34,270 nt of DNA from Betaproteobacteria bacterium (GTDB lineage Bacteria; Pseudomonadota; Gammaproteobacteria; Burkholderiales; Burkholderiaceae_C): positions 1 through 34,270 of the forward strand of contig JABCYW010000056.1 of the NCBI GenBank assembly GCA_013289985.1, written 5' to 3'. The notes under the pieces were generated by a model. That model was not told where the DNA came from, ran no database searches, and saw only the letters and a list, made by a program, of their open reading frames with translations. How positions within the stretch are numbered: position 1 is the stretch's first letter; every line of letters begins with the position of its first letter. The position numbers and the translations under genes are program-made. Of the stretch, positions 16,637 to 24,540 are shown piece after piece.

Positions 16637-17233
16637 ATGTCCGGCGGCGGCTTCTACGGCAAGCTCCCCAGCGAGGGCGACTTCGTCACGCGTCGTCTCC
16701 CGTGGGAATTCACGTCGGTCTGGGACGACTGGCTGCAGCAGGGCATGCAGGCCTCGCGCGACACTCTGGGCGCGGGCTGGCTGGCCCTGTACCTGTCGGC
16801 GCCCATCTGGCGCTTCCAGGTCGCGCCCGGCGTCTGCGGGCCCATCGGCTGGCGCGGCCTGTTCTTCGCCAGCGTCGACCGGGTGGGGCGCTACTTCCCG
16901 CTCACGCTCGCCTTCGCCGACGCCGCTGCGCCGGCGCTGGCCTCGCTCAGCGCCGACACGCAGGCCTGGATCGCGCTGGAAGACGCCGCGCTCTCGGGGC
17001 TGGCGCCCACGCTGCCCATCGCCGATTTCGACCGCCTGACCGAGGGGCTGGCGCTGCCGGCCGCCGCCGCCGCCGATCCGGCGCGGCCGCGCGTGTGCCT
17101 CTATACCGGCGGTTCCGAGGAGGTGCCCGCGCGCGGCATGAGCTTCGCCGAACTGCCGCCGGCCGCCTCGTTCACCGACCTGATCGCGCCCGGCGCGGCG
17201 CCGTCGGAGACGTCGCTCGCCGACCTGCTGTGA
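16637..17233 (+). CDS. tagF: T6SS post-translational regulator TagF
   Basis: A 198-aa TagF (ImpM/SciT family), about the size of a single domain. Family hallmarks are the start GGFYGKLPSEGDFVTRRLP, then WDDWLQQGM, APIWRFQVAPGVCG, and GLFFASVDRVGRYFPLTLAF. In P. aeruginosa TagF blocks assembly by acting on Fha, independently of PpkA phosphorylation. The presence of FHA and PppA here fits the same regulatory circuit. It is not fused to PppA, unlike in some bacteria. It starts 9 nt after tssM and is the last gene before a 149-nt gap, so it probably ends the K-L-M-tagF unit or is followed by a new promoter. Confidence 0.93.
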   Translation: MSGGGFYGKLPSEGDFVTRRLPWEFTSVWDDWLQQGMQASRDTLGAGWLALYLSAPIWRFQVAPGVCGPIGWRGLFFASVDRVGRYFPLTLAFADAAAPALASLSADTQAWIALEDAALSGLAPTLPIADFDRLTEGLALPAAAAADPARPRVCLYTGGSEEVPARGMSFAELPPAASFTDLIAPGAAPSETSLADLL

Positions 17234-17249
17234 TTGCCCGACCCGCGTG

Positions 17250-17284
17250 ACGTCTTCGTGTACTGAGGGCATACCCTCGGACGT
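17250..17284. promoter_or_regulatory. Nested inverted repeat containing CATACCCTCGG, upstream of tssA
   Basis: Inner dyad GAGGG-CATA-CCCTC (17265-17278) is flanked by ACGTC (17250-17254) and its complement GACGT (17280-17284). It overlaps the 11-mer shared with the tssK upstream region (17270-17280). It lies 36 nt ahead of a -10-like TACACT, so it could be an activator site or a weak terminator for tagF. Confidence 0.4.
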
Positions 17285-17319
17285 AACCCGTCGTAATGGT
17301 TCCCGCGACCGCGCGCACA

Positions 17320-17325
17320 TACACT
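17320..17325 (+). promoter_or_regulatory. Possible -10 element for tssA
   Basis: TACACT matches the -10 consensus at four of six bases. Transcription from about 17332 would give a leader of about 50 nt ending at the GTG start. No clear -35 is present, consistent with an activator-dependent promoter using the upstream dyad. Confidence 0.35.
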
Positions 17326-17368
17326 AACTCTTGTCGCATCCGGAAAAGCCCGGTCGACGCTCAGCCTC

Positions 17369-17373
17369 GGAGA
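17369..17373 (+). promoter_or_regulatory. Ribosome-binding site that decides the tssA start
   Basis: GGAGA ends 9 nt before GTG 17383, supporting that codon rather than ATG 17296, which has no ribosome-binding site. Confidence 0.6.
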
Positions 17374-17382
17374 GATTCCAAC

Positions 17383-18465
17383 GTGATTGACATCGACGCC
17401 CTGTCGCGTCCCATCAGCGACGACGAGCCGTCCGGCCCGGACCTGGAATACGCCGAGGTCGCCGAGCTGGAGCGCTTCTCGTCCGGCACCCCGGGCACGA
17501 TCGATCCGTCCACGCAGGAACTGGTGGGCGCCGAGGAGCCGAACTGGCGCAAGGTCGCCGAACAGGCCACCGAGATCCTGGGCAAGACCAAGGATCTGCG
17601 CGTGGCCGCCTGGCTCACGCGCGCCGAACTGGCCAATCGCGGGCTGCCCGGCCTGTCCGACGGCCTCAAGCTGATCGCCACGCTCGTCGAGAACTTCTGG
17701 GAGACGGTCTACCCGCCGCTCGATCGCGACGAGGGCGACGACCCCATCGAGCGCCTGAACGTGCTCGCCAATCTCTCGCCCGACCCGGTGCAGTCGTACG
17801 GCTCGCCCAGCGCCGAGGCGATGCTGCGCTCGCTGCGCGGCTCGGTCATCTGCGAATCGCGCGAGGTGGGGCGCTTCACGGTGCGCGACCTCGACTACGT
17901 GCTCGGGCGCATGGCGCCGCCCGCGGGCCAGACGGCGCCCGCCGCCGGTTTGCTGGCGGCCGCCTGGAAGACCGGCGACCCTGCCGCCAACCAGGAGAAG
18001 CGCGACGGCATCGCGATCGGCCAGGCGGCGATCCAGGCGCTCACCAAGCTGTTCTCAGACCACAGCGGCCAGCGCCCCAGCCTCGACCTGCTCCAGCAGA
18101 CCCTGCGCCGCGTGGGCGAGTTCTACACCGAGCAGGACGCCGAAGCCGCCGCCGAGAACGGCGATGCCGAGGGCGGGGACGGGGGCGAGGGCGACGAAAT
18201 AGGGGGTGCTGGCGGAGGCGCTGGGAAAACCCCCCGTTCGGGTGGCTTGGCGTCTCGGGCAGATGCGGTGAGAATGTTGCAACAGATCGCTACGTTCCTG
18301 CGCAAGGCCGAGCCCAGCAGCCCGGCCCCGATGTTCGTGGACCGCGCCATCAAGCTTCTTCAGATGGACTTCACGGCGATCGTCAAGGAGTTGATGCCCG
18401 ACTCGAAGGATCGCATCGAGATGCTGGGAGGCATTTCGCTCGAAGATGAAGAATCCGACTCCTGA
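17383..18465 (+). CDS. tssA: T6SS assembly protein TssA (ImpA family)
   Basis: A 360-aa TssA. The start GTG 17383 yields the family's canonical IDIDALSRPISDDEPSGPDLEY. The ImpA N-terminal domain covers about 1-160 (WRKVAEQATEILGKTKDLRV, NFWETVYPPLD). The C-terminal segment EPSSPAPMFVDRAIKLLQMDF is the conserved end of short TssA proteins that form rings at the baseplate and cap tail elongation. Between them (about 255-290) lies an acidic Gly-rich linker. Codon choice here is unlike the neighbours: codons for residues 272-302 include ATA, GGG, GGT, GGA, TCT, AGA, TTG and CAA, while flanking DNA uses almost only G/C-ending codons. This stretch also holds a G-quadruplex motif and a promoter-like pair (separate entries). 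Confidence 0.95.
   Translation: MIDIDALSRPISDDEPSGPDLEYAEVAELERFSSGTPGTIDPSTQELVGAEEPNWRKVAEQATEILGKTKDLRVAAWLTRAELANRGLPGLSDGLKLIATLVENFWETVYPPLDRDEGDDPIERLNVLANLSPDPVQSYGSPSAEAMLRSLRGSVICESREVGRFTVRDLDYVLGRMAPPAGQTAPAAGLLAAAWKTGDPAANQEKRDGIAIGQAAIQALTKLFSDHSGQRPSLDLLQQTLRRVGEFYTEQDAEAAAENGDAEGGDGGEGDEIGGAGGGAGKTPRSGGLASRADAVRMLQQIATFLRKAEPSSPAPMFVDRAIKLLQMDFTAIVKELMPDSKDRIEMLGGISLEDEESDS
18171..18191 (+). other. G-quadruplex motif inside tssA
   Basis: Four G-tracts of 3, 4, 5 and 3 bases separated by loops C, AC and CGA on the coding strand satisfy the G3+N1-7 rule. Both the mRNA and the non-template DNA strand could fold. It encodes part of the acidic Gly-rich linker. Confidence 0.55.
18247..18275 (+). 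promoter_or_regulatory. Possible internal promoter in tssA ahead of tssB
   Basis: TTGGCG (18247-18252) and GAGAAT (18270-18275) are separated by exactly 17 nt, each matching the sigma-70 consensus at four of six positions. It lies about 230 nt before tssB within a segment of atypical codons, which suggests selection for something other than protein. It could give extra transcription of the sheath and tube genes. Confidence 0.35.
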
Positions 18466-18503
18466 TCCTCAGGATCGACCGAATTTTCCAGGAGAGTTAC
18501 GTC

Positions 18504-19013
18504 ATGTCAGGTAGCAGCCAGAAGTTCATCGCCCGCAACCGTGCGCCGCGCGTCCAGATCGAATACGACGTCGAGCTGTACGGTTCCAGCAAGAAGATGC
18601 AGATCCCGTTCGTGATGGGCGTCATGGCCGATCTGTCGGGCAAGCCCGCCGAGCCGCTCGCGCCGGTGGCCGACCGCAAGTTCCTGGAGATCGACGTCGA
18701 CAACTTCGACGAGCGCCTGAAGTCGATGAAGCCGCGCGTGGCGTTCGCCGTGCCCAACACGCTCACCGGCGAAGGCAACCTCAGCGTCGACATCACCTTC
18801 GAGAGCATGTCCGACTTCTCGCCGGAAGTGGTCGCGAAGAAGGTGGGCGCGCTGAACAACCTGCTGGAAGCCCGCACCCAGCTGAAGGATCTGCTCACCT
18901 ACATGGACGGCAAGGTCGGCGCCGAGGAACTCCTGGGCAACGTTCTGAAGAACCCCGAGCTGCTGAAGTCGCTGGCCGCCGCGCCCAAGCCCACCGACGC
19001 ACCGGCCGAGTGA
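18504..19013 (+). CDS. tssB: T6SS sheath small subunit TssB
   Basis: A 169-aa TssB (VipA/ImpB). It opens with SSQKFIARNRAPRVQIEYDV and contains FVMGVMADLSGKP, FLEIDVDNFDERLKSMKPRV and a C-terminal helix NLLEARTQLKDLLTYMDGK. TssB pairs with TssC to form the contractile sheath. In H1-type systems TagJ also binds TssB. A strong ribosome-binding site AGGAGAG (18490-18496) lies 7 nt before ATG 18504. It sits 38 nt after tssA and 52 nt before tssC. Confidence 0.98.
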   Translation: MSGSSQKFIARNRAPRVQIEYDVELYGSSKKMQIPFVMGVMADLSGKPAEPLAPVADRKFLEIDVDNFDERLKSMKPRVAFAVPNTLTGEGNLSVDITFESMSDFSPEVVAKKVGALNNLLEARTQLKDLLTYMDGKVGAEELLGNVLKNPELLKSLAAAPKPTDAPAE

Positions 19014-19065
19014 GCGCAGCGCGCGTTCGCCCCCAGTCAAGTCAGAGATCCCTAGGAGTCCACCG

Positions 19066-20556
19066 ATGACCACCCAACAAGAATCGACCGCCGCCGCTGG
19101 CGCGATGGCCGAATTCGACGATTTCGCCGCGCTGCTGCAGAAGGAATTCAAGCCAAAGACGGACCAGGCGAAGTCGGCGGTCGAGAACGCCGTCCACACG
19201 CTGGCCCAGCAGGCGCTCGCCGACACCACGCTGGTGTCCAGCGACGTCTACAACACCATCGAAGGACTGATCGCCGCGCTCGACAAGAAGCTGTCCGAGC
19301 AGGTCAACATCATCCTTCACCACGCCGACTTCACGAAGCTCGAAGGCGCGTGGCGCGGTCTCCATCACCTCGTCAACAACACCGAGACCGACGAGATGCT
19401 GAAGATCCGCGTGATGAACATCTCCAAGGGCGAGCTGCACAAGACGCTCAAGCGCTACAAGGGCACGGCCTGGGATCAGAGCCCGATCTTCAAGAAGGTC
19501 TACGAAGAGGAATTCGGCCAGCTGGGTGGCAACCCCTACGGCTGCCTGGTCGGCGACTACCACTTCGACCACAGCCCGGTCGACGTCGAACTGCTGGCCG
19601 AGATGGCCAAGGTCGCCTCCGCCGCGCACGCCCCGTTCATCGCCGGCGCCTCGCCCACCACGCTGCAGATGGATTCGTGGCGCGAGCTGTCGAACCCGCG
19701 CGACCTCACCAAGATCTTCGAGAACTCCGAGTACGCCGCGTGGCGCTCGCTGCGCGATTCGGAAGATTCCCGCTACATCGGCCTGGCCATGCCGCGTTTC
19801 CTGGCGCGCCTGCCCTATGGCGCGAAGACCAACCCGGTCGACGCGTTCGACTTCGAGGAAGACGTCGAGGGTGCCGACCACAATCGCTACGTGTGGGCCA
19901 ACTCCGCCTACGCGATGGCCACCAACATCACGCGCGCCTTCAAGCTGTACGGCTGGTGCACCACGATCCGCGGCGTCGAGTCCGGCGGTTCGGTGCCCAA
20001 CCTGCCGGTGCACTCGTTCCCCACCGACGACGGCGGCGTGGACATGAAGTGCCCCACCGAGATCGCGATCTCCGACCGCCGCGAGGCCGAACTCGCCAAG
20101 AACGGCTTCATGCCGCTGGTGCACCGCAAGAACAGCGACTTCGCCGCGTTCATCGGCGCCCAGTCGCTGCAGAAGCCGTCCGAATACGACGATCCGGACG
20201 CCACCGCCAACGCCAACCTGGCCGCGCGCCTGCCGTACCTGTTCGCGTCATCGCGCTTCGCACACTATCTGAAGTGCATGGTGCGCGACAAGGTGGGCTC
20301 GTTCTCGAGCGCCGCCTCCATGCAGCGCTACCTCAGCGACTGGATCAGCAACTTCGTGGTCTCCAATCCGGAGAGCGCCGGCCAGACCATCCAGGCCCAG
20401 AAGCCGCTGTCCGCCGCGGAAGTCATCGTCGAGGAGGTCGAGGGCAACCCCGGCTACTACACCTCGAAGTTCTTCCTCAAGCCTCATTACCAGCTGGAAG
20501 GGATGAGCATCTCCCTCCGCCTGGTTTCCAAACTGCCTTCGAGCAAGGCGGCCTAA
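19066..20556 (+). CDS. tssC: T6SS sheath large subunit TssC
   Basis: A 496-aa TssC (VipB/ImpC) of normal length. Conserved stretches include KLEGAWRGLHHLVNNTETDE (from 91), PYGCLVGDYHFDHSP, RFLARLPYGAKTNPVDAFDF (from 244) and the C-terminal NPGYYTSKFFLKPHYQLEGM, which forms the inter-subunit strand exchange of the sheath. Ribosome-binding site AGGAG (19054-19058) is 7 nt before ATG 19066. It is the reference for recognising the shorter TssC-like half of the fusion at 8662-10110. Confidence 0.98.
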   Translation: MTTQQESTAAAGAMAEFDDFAALLQKEFKPKTDQAKSAVENAVHTLAQQALADTTLVSSDVYNTIEGLIAALDKKLSEQVNIILHHADFTKLEGAWRGLHHLVNNTETDEMLKIRVMNISKGELHKTLKRYKGTAWDQSPIFKKVYEEEFGQLGGNPYGCLVGDYHFDHSPVDVELLAEMAKVASAAHAPFIAGASPTTLQMDSWRELSNPRDLTKIFENSEYAAWRSLRDSEDSRYIGLAMPRFLARLPYGAKTNPVDAFDFEEDVEGADHNRYVWANSAYAMATNITRAFKLYGWCTTIRGVESGGSVPNLPVHSFPTDDGGVDMKCPTEIAISDRREAELAKNGFMPLVHRKNSDFAAFIGAQSLQKPSEYDDPDATANANLAARLPYLFASSRFAHYLKCMVRDKVGSFSSAASMQRYLSDWISNFVVSNPESAGQTIQAQKPLSAAEVIVEEVEGNPGYYTSKFFLKPHYQLEGMSISLRLVSKLPSSKAA

Positions 20557-20568
20557 GCCCTTCGGGGC
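20557..20568 (+). other. UUCG-loop hairpin directly after the tssC stop
   Basis: GCCC-TTCG-GGGC gives a 4-bp stem with the very stable UUCG tetraloop, starting at the first base after tssC's TAA. No T-run follows, so it is more likely an RNA-stability or processing element at the head of the 73-nt hcp leader than a terminator. Confidence 0.45.
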
Positions 20569-20629
20569 GTAGTCCCAACAGGGGCGAATTCCGGCCTGAC
20601 GGGCTGGGATGGTTACAAGGAGCATAAAA

Positions 20630-21112
20630 ATGGCAATGGACATGTTCATCAAGATCGATTCGCTGGCTGGCGAATCGAAGGATTCCACCCACAAGGGCGA
20701 GATCGACGTCCTGGCGTGGAGCTGGGGTGCGTCCAACTCCGGTTCGGCCCACGTTGGCGGCGGCGCTGGCGCCGGCAAGGTCAACGTGCAGGATCTGTCC
20801 TTCACGAAGTACCTCGACAAATCGACCCCCGACCTGCTGCTGTCCACCTGCAACGGCAAGCACTGGGATCAAGCGGTCCTGGTCGTCCGCAAGGCCGGCG
20901 AGACCCCGCTCGAGTACCTGAAGATCACGATGAGCGAAGTGCTGGTCACCAGCGTTTCGGAAGGCGGCTCGGGTGGCGAAGACCGCCTGACCGAGAACGT
21001 CACGCTGAATTTCGCCAAGGTGAAGGTCGAGTACGTCGAGCAGGCTGCCAAGGGCGGCAAGGGCGCCACGCCGTCGATGGGCTGGAACATCTCGGAAAAC
21101 GTGAAGCTGTAA
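20630..21112 (+). CDS. hcp: T6SS tube protein Hcp (TssD)
   Basis: A 160-aa Hcp that forms hexameric rings stacked into the inner tube and is secreted on firing. The start MAMDMFIKIDSLAGESKDS is followed by HKGEIDVLAWSWGAS, LSFTKYLDKSTPDLLLSTCN, YLKITMSEVLVTSV and a C-terminal VTLNFAKVKVEY, all typical of Hcp1-class proteins. The ribosome-binding site AAGGAG (20617-20622), 7 nt before ATG 20630, is among the strongest in the window, fitting the need for abundant product. An in-frame ATG at 20609 would place that site inside the coding region. Hairpins lie on both sides of the gene. Confidence 0.98.
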   Translation: MAMDMFIKIDSLAGESKDSTHKGEIDVLAWSWGASNSGSAHVGGGAGAGKVNVQDLSFTKYLDKSTPDLLLSTCNGKHWDQAVLVVRKAGETPLEYLKITMSEVLVTSVSEGGSGGEDRLTENVTLNFAKVKVEYVEQAAKGGKGATPSMGWNISENVKL

Positions 21113-21122
21113 TTCCAGGCAG

Positions 21123-21146
21123 GACCGGTCTGCTCGCAGACCGGTC
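21123..21146 (+). terminator. Hairpin immediately after hcp
   Basis: GACCGGTCTGC and GCAGACCGGTC form a perfect 11-bp inverted repeat separated by TC, beginning 11 nt after the hcp stop. The following bases (GCCTTCC) are not a real T-run, so it may act mainly as a 3'-end stabiliser or a processing site rather than a full terminator. Confidence 0.55.
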
Positions 21147-21224
21147 GCCTTCCTCGCGCGCCTCGTCATGCGGTTGCGAGACCCGTGGCGAGATCCGCTG
21201 CGAAGGAAGGCTCGAATTCCTGAA

Positions 21225-21257
21225 GGCGCCGGTCAGTTGGCCGGCGTCGCCATTTTT
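21225..21257 (+). terminator. Intrinsic-terminator-like structure between hcp and tagJ
   Basis: CGCCGG (21227-21232) pairs with CCGGCG (21241-21246) around an 8-nt loop; a G-T and a G-C pair extend the stem outward. TTTTT follows at 21253-21257, four bases after the stem. It sits 18 nt before tagJ, so read-through would set tagJ and downstream expression. Confidence 0.5.
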
Positions 21258-21274
21258 CCCCGGGGTGAGTGTCC

Positions 21275-22135
21275 ATGGCGTCCATTGATCTCGCAATGCA
21301 GTTTTCCTCCGCCGACCCGCTGGCGCACTTCGACGAGCTGCGCAAGATGATCCAGAAGCAGCCGCAGCGCGCCGACCTGCGGATCTTCCTGTTCCAGCTC
21401 TACTGCGTGCAGGGCGAATGGATCAAGGCCGCGACGCAGCTCGACGTGCTGCTGGAGCTCGACCCGTCCTCCAAGCCGATGGTGGAGACCTACCGCGAGG
21501 CCCTGCGCTGCGAGGCGCTGCGCCGCGAGGTCTTCGACGGCAAGCGCTCGCCGCTGGTGCTGGGCAAGCCGGACGACTGGCTGGCGATGATGATCGAGGC
21601 GCTCCGCGTGGACGCCGAAGGCCGTCCCGATGCCGCCGCCGAGTTGCGCACCAAGGCCCTCGAGGCCGCGCCCGCCACCTCGGGCAAGCTCGACGACGCG
21701 CCGTTCGCGTGGCTGGCCGACGCCGACAGCCGCCTGGGCCCGGTCGTCGAGGCCATCATCAACGGCAAGTACTACTGGGTGCCGGTGTCGCGGCTGATCC
21801 GCATCGAGATCGAGAAGCCGGCCGACCTGCGCGACTTCGTGTGGGCCCCTGCCACGCTGACGCTGGAGAACGGCGCCGCGAACGTGGCACTGATCCCCAC
21901 GCGCTACCCCGGCACCGAGCGCGAATCCGAGCCGGCTTTGCGCCTTGCCCGCGCCACCGACTGGCGCGAGAGGCCGGGCGGCGCCTGGCATGGCGTGGGC
22001 CAGCGCATGCTCACCACCGACCAGGCCGAGGTCGCGCTGCTCGATGCGCGCGTGATCGCGCTCGATACCCCGCTGGTCGAATCGCCGCCGCCGGCCGAGG
22101 CGGACGCCGCCGCGGCGGCGCAATCCAATGGCTGA
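21275..22135 (+). CDS. tagJ: T6SS accessory protein TagJ (ImpE family)
   Basis: A 286-aa TagJ/ImpE-like protein. The N-terminal half is helical and TPR-like (DPLAHFDELRKMIQKQP, DLRIFLFQLYCVQGEW, AATQLDVLLELDP). The C-terminal half is a beta-rich domain (YYWVPVSRLIRIEIEKP, DLRDFVWAPATLTLENG, IPTRYPG). In P. aeruginosa TagJ1 binds TssB and ClpV and assists sheath turnover; the neighbours tssE and hcp reproduce the H1 order. ATG 21275 follows GGTGAG by 5 nt; a GTG at 21269 would add only two residues. The stop overlaps the tssE start by 8 nt. Confidence 0.92.
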   Translation: MASIDLAMQFSSADPLAHFDELRKMIQKQPQRADLRIFLFQLYCVQGEWIKAATQLDVLLELDPSSKPMVETYREALRCEALRREVFDGKRSPLVLGKPDDWLAMMIEALRVDAEGRPDAAAELRTKALEAAPATSGKLDDAPFAWLADADSRLGPVVEAIINGKYYWVPVSRLIRIEIEKPADLRDFVWAPATLTLENGAANVALIPTRYPGTERESEPALRLARATDWRERPGGAWHGVGQRMLTTDQAEVALLDARVIALDTPLVESPPPAEADAAAAAQSNG

Positions 22136-22625
22136 AGCGCTCTCGCGCGACCGGCTGTACCCGTCGCTGCTCGACCGGCTGATCGACGAGGATCCGGGCC
22201 GCGCCACGGAGGCGCGCGAAAACCGTGCGGCCTCGCTGCAGAGGCTGCGCGAGAACGTGTTGCGCGACCTGAACTGGCTGTTCAACGCCACGCAGTCCAG
22301 CATCGATCTCGAAGACGATCCGGTACTCGTCGGCTCCGTCATCAACTACGGCATGCCGCCGCTGGCGGGCCGTCCGGCCTCGCAGTACGACACGAGCGAG
22401 CTCTCGCGCGCGCTGCGCGAGGTGATCCTGCGATTCGAGCCGCGCATCATCGCGCACACGCTCAAGGTGAGCGCCGAGCGCCCCAAGGGCGACAGCCACA
22501 ACGTGCTGGGCTTTCGCATCGAGGGCCAGCTCTGGTCGCAACCGATCCCGCTCGAGATCTACATGCGCACCGAGATCGACCTCGAGAGCGGCATGACCCA
22601 GGTCATCGAGTCCAAAGCACCCTAG
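22128..22625 (+). CDS. tssE: T6SS baseplate protein TssE
   Basis: A 165-aa gp25-like protein of the baseplate wedge. Conserved pieces are LYPSLLDRLIDEDP, the RENVLRDLNWLFNATQ helix, VINYGMPPLAG, the strand LREVILRFEPRI and the C-terminal RTEIDLESGMTQVIE. TssE starts sheath polymerisation at the baseplate. It overlaps tagJ by 8 nt, indicating translational coupling, and is followed by tssF after 18 nt. Confidence 0.96.
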   Translation: MAEALSRDRLYPSLLDRLIDEDPGRATEARENRAASLQRLRENVLRDLNWLFNATQSSIDLEDDPVLVGSVINYGMPPLAGRPASQYDTSELSRALREVILRFEPRIIAHTLKVSAERPKGDSHNVLGFRIEGQLWSQPIPLEIYMRTEIDLESGMTQVIESKAP

Positions 22626-22643
22626 CATCCCCTCCACGCCACG

Positions 22644-24530
22644 ATGGATCCGCGCCTACTCGGCTACTACCGCCAGGAACTGCTGCACATCCGCGACGCC
22701 GCGTCGGAGTTCGCGCGCGAGCATCCGAAGATCGCCGCCAGGCTCGCGCTGGAGCAGACCACGTCCGGCGGCGAATGCGTCGACCCCTACGTGGAGCGCC
22801 TGCTGGAAGGCTTCGCGTTCCTCGCCGGCCGCGTGCACTACCAGCAGGACGCCGAGTACGCGCGCTTCACGCAGCACCTGCTCGAGCTGGTCTATCCGGG
22901 CTACCTTGCGCCCACGCCGTCGATGCTGATCGCGCAGTTCGAGGCCGACCTCGACGATCCCGCGCTGGCGACCGGCCCGCTGGTGCCGCGCGGCAGCGTG
23001 ATGAGCTCGCGCCTGCAGCCGGGCGAGCGCACCGCGTGCCGCTTCACCACCGGCCAGGGCGTGCGCCTGTGGCCGCTGCGCATCGCGCAGGCGCGCTTCC
23101 AGTCGCACGTCACCGACGTGCCGCCCGCGGCGCTGGCCGGCCTCGTCTCGCCCAACGCGTGCCTGCGCGTGCGCCTGCGCGTGGGTGCCTCGCTGCTGGC
23201 CAACCAGCTGGAGCTCGACGAGCTCGTGCTGCACATGGCCGGCGACGACGGCATCGCGCACCGGGTCTACGAACAGCTGTTCGCGCGCTGCCAGGCGATC
23301 GCGGTCGTCGATCCGCTGCGCCGCCACGCGCTGGCCGGCGTCCTCGGCGCCGACGCGCTCGCGCCCGGCGGCTTCGAGGACGACGAGGCCCTGTTGCCGA
23401 TCCAGGATCGGGCGCTCTCCGGCTATCGCCTGCTCAAGGAATACGGCGCGTTCCCGGCGCGCTACCTGTTCGCACGCATCAAGGGCCTCCGCGAACTGAT
23501 CGCCAAGATCGGCTCGTCGGAATTCGAGCTGCTGTTCATCACCGACCGCAGCGACGTCACGCTGGAGAAGTCGCTCGATCCGGGCAACTTCGCGTTGCAT
23601 TGCACGCCGGCCATCAACCTGTTCCAGAAGCGCGCCGACCGCGTGGAGGTGAACACGCGCGACCACGAGTTCCACGTGATCAGCGACCGCGCGCGGCCGA
23701 TGGACTACGAGGTGTTCTCGCTGCTGTCGGTGGCGGGCATCGACAAGTCGGGCGTGCAGCAAGTGCGCGAGTTCAAGCCGCTCTATGCGCGCTACGACGA
23801 CGCGAGCTCCGATTCGTACGCGTTCTTCTCCACGCGGCGCCTGCAGCGAGTCGTGTCGGAGGCGGCGCGCCAGCGCGGGCCGCGCAGCGGCTACGTGGGC
23901 ACCGAGGTCTACGTCACGCTGGCCGACCCGCAGGCGGCGCCGTGGCCGGCCTCGGTGGTGCAGCTGGCGATCGACACGCTCAGCACCAATCGCGACCTGC
24001 CGCTGACGCTGTCGGTGGGCAGCGCCAACGACTTTTACCTGGAAGAGAACACGCCGGTCAAGGGCGTGCGCTGCATCCGCGGCCCCACGCGTCCCGTCAC
24101 GCCGGTGGGCGAGGGCAAGGGGCCGTGGCGCGCGCTGAGCCATCTGTCGCTGAACTACCTGTCGTTGATCGACAGTGAAGGCAAGGGCGGCGCGGCCTCG
24201 CTGCGCGAGCTGCTGTCGCTGTACGGCCTGGACGAGCTCTCGCCGCTGCACAAGCAGCTCGAAGGGCTGGTCTCGGTGCGCAGCGAGGCCGCCATCAGCC
24301 GCGTGCCGGTCAAGGGCCCCATCGTCTTCGGGCGCGGCACCAAGGTGTGGCTGTCGCTGGACGAGCGCGCGTTCGAAGGCACCGGCATCCTCGTGCTGGG
24401 CGCGGTGCTCGACCGCTTCCTCGCGCGCTACGCCAGCATGAACAGCTTCACCCAGCTGGCGATCTCGTCGCAGACGCGCGGCCTGATCAAGACCTGGCCG
24501 CCGCGCATCGGCACGCGGTCGGTTCTCTGA
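22644..24530 (+). CDS. tssF: T6SS baseplate protein TssF
   Basis: A 628-aa TssF (ImpG/VasA). The canonical start DPRLLGYYRQELLHIRDAAS is followed by EFAREHPKIAARL, DPYVERLLEGFAFLAGRVHY, LVYPGYLAPTPSM and, in the C-terminal part, GTEVYVTLADPQ and a terminal FTQLAISSQTRGLIKTWPPR. TssF with TssG and TssE builds the wedge around VgrG. Length is normal. The ribosome-binding site is weak, so translation may depend on coupling with tssE. Confidence 0.97.
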   Translation: MDPRLLGYYRQELLHIRDAASEFAREHPKIAARLALEQTTSGGECVDPYVERLLEGFAFLAGRVHYQQDAEYARFTQHLLELVYPGYLAPTPSMLIAQFEADLDDPALATGPLVPRGSVMSSRLQPGERTACRFTTGQGVRLWPLRIAQARFQSHVTDVPPAALAGLVSPNACLRVRLRVGASLLANQLELDELVLHMAGDDGIAHRVYEQLFARCQAIAVVDPLRRHALAGVLGADALAPGGFEDDEALLPIQDRALSGYRLLKEYGAFPARYLFARIKGLRELIAKIGSSEFELLFITDRSDVTLEKSLDPGNFALHCTPAINLFQKRADRVEVNTRDHEFHVISDRARPMDYEVFSLLSVAGIDKSGVQQVREFKPLYARYDDASSDSYAFFSTRRLQRVVSEAARQRGPRSGYVGTEVYVTLADPQAAPWPASVVQLAIDTLSTNRDLPLTLSVGSANDFYLEENTPVKGVRCIRGPTRPVTPVGEGKGPWRALSHLSLNYLSLIDSEGKGGAASLRELLSLYGLDELSPLHKQLEGLVSVRSEAAISRVPVKGPIVFGRGTKVWLSLDERAFEGTGILVLGAVLDRFLARYASMNSFTQLAISSQTRGLIKTWPPRIGTRSVL

Positions 24531-24540
24531 GAACGCCAGC

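Noticed and set aside
14159-17320. 1053-codon open frame on the - strand
   Set aside because: It is antisense to tssM and tagF, has shadow-type composition and no ribosome-binding site or family motif.
17296-17382. ATG 17296 as start of tssA
   Set aside because: It adds 29 residues unlike TssA and lies upstream of the proposed transcription start, while GTG 17383 has a ribosome-binding site and gives the canonical N-terminus.
20611-20629. TTACAA as an hcp -10 element
   Set aside because: It overlaps the hcp ribosome-binding site, so a transcript from it would lack that site.
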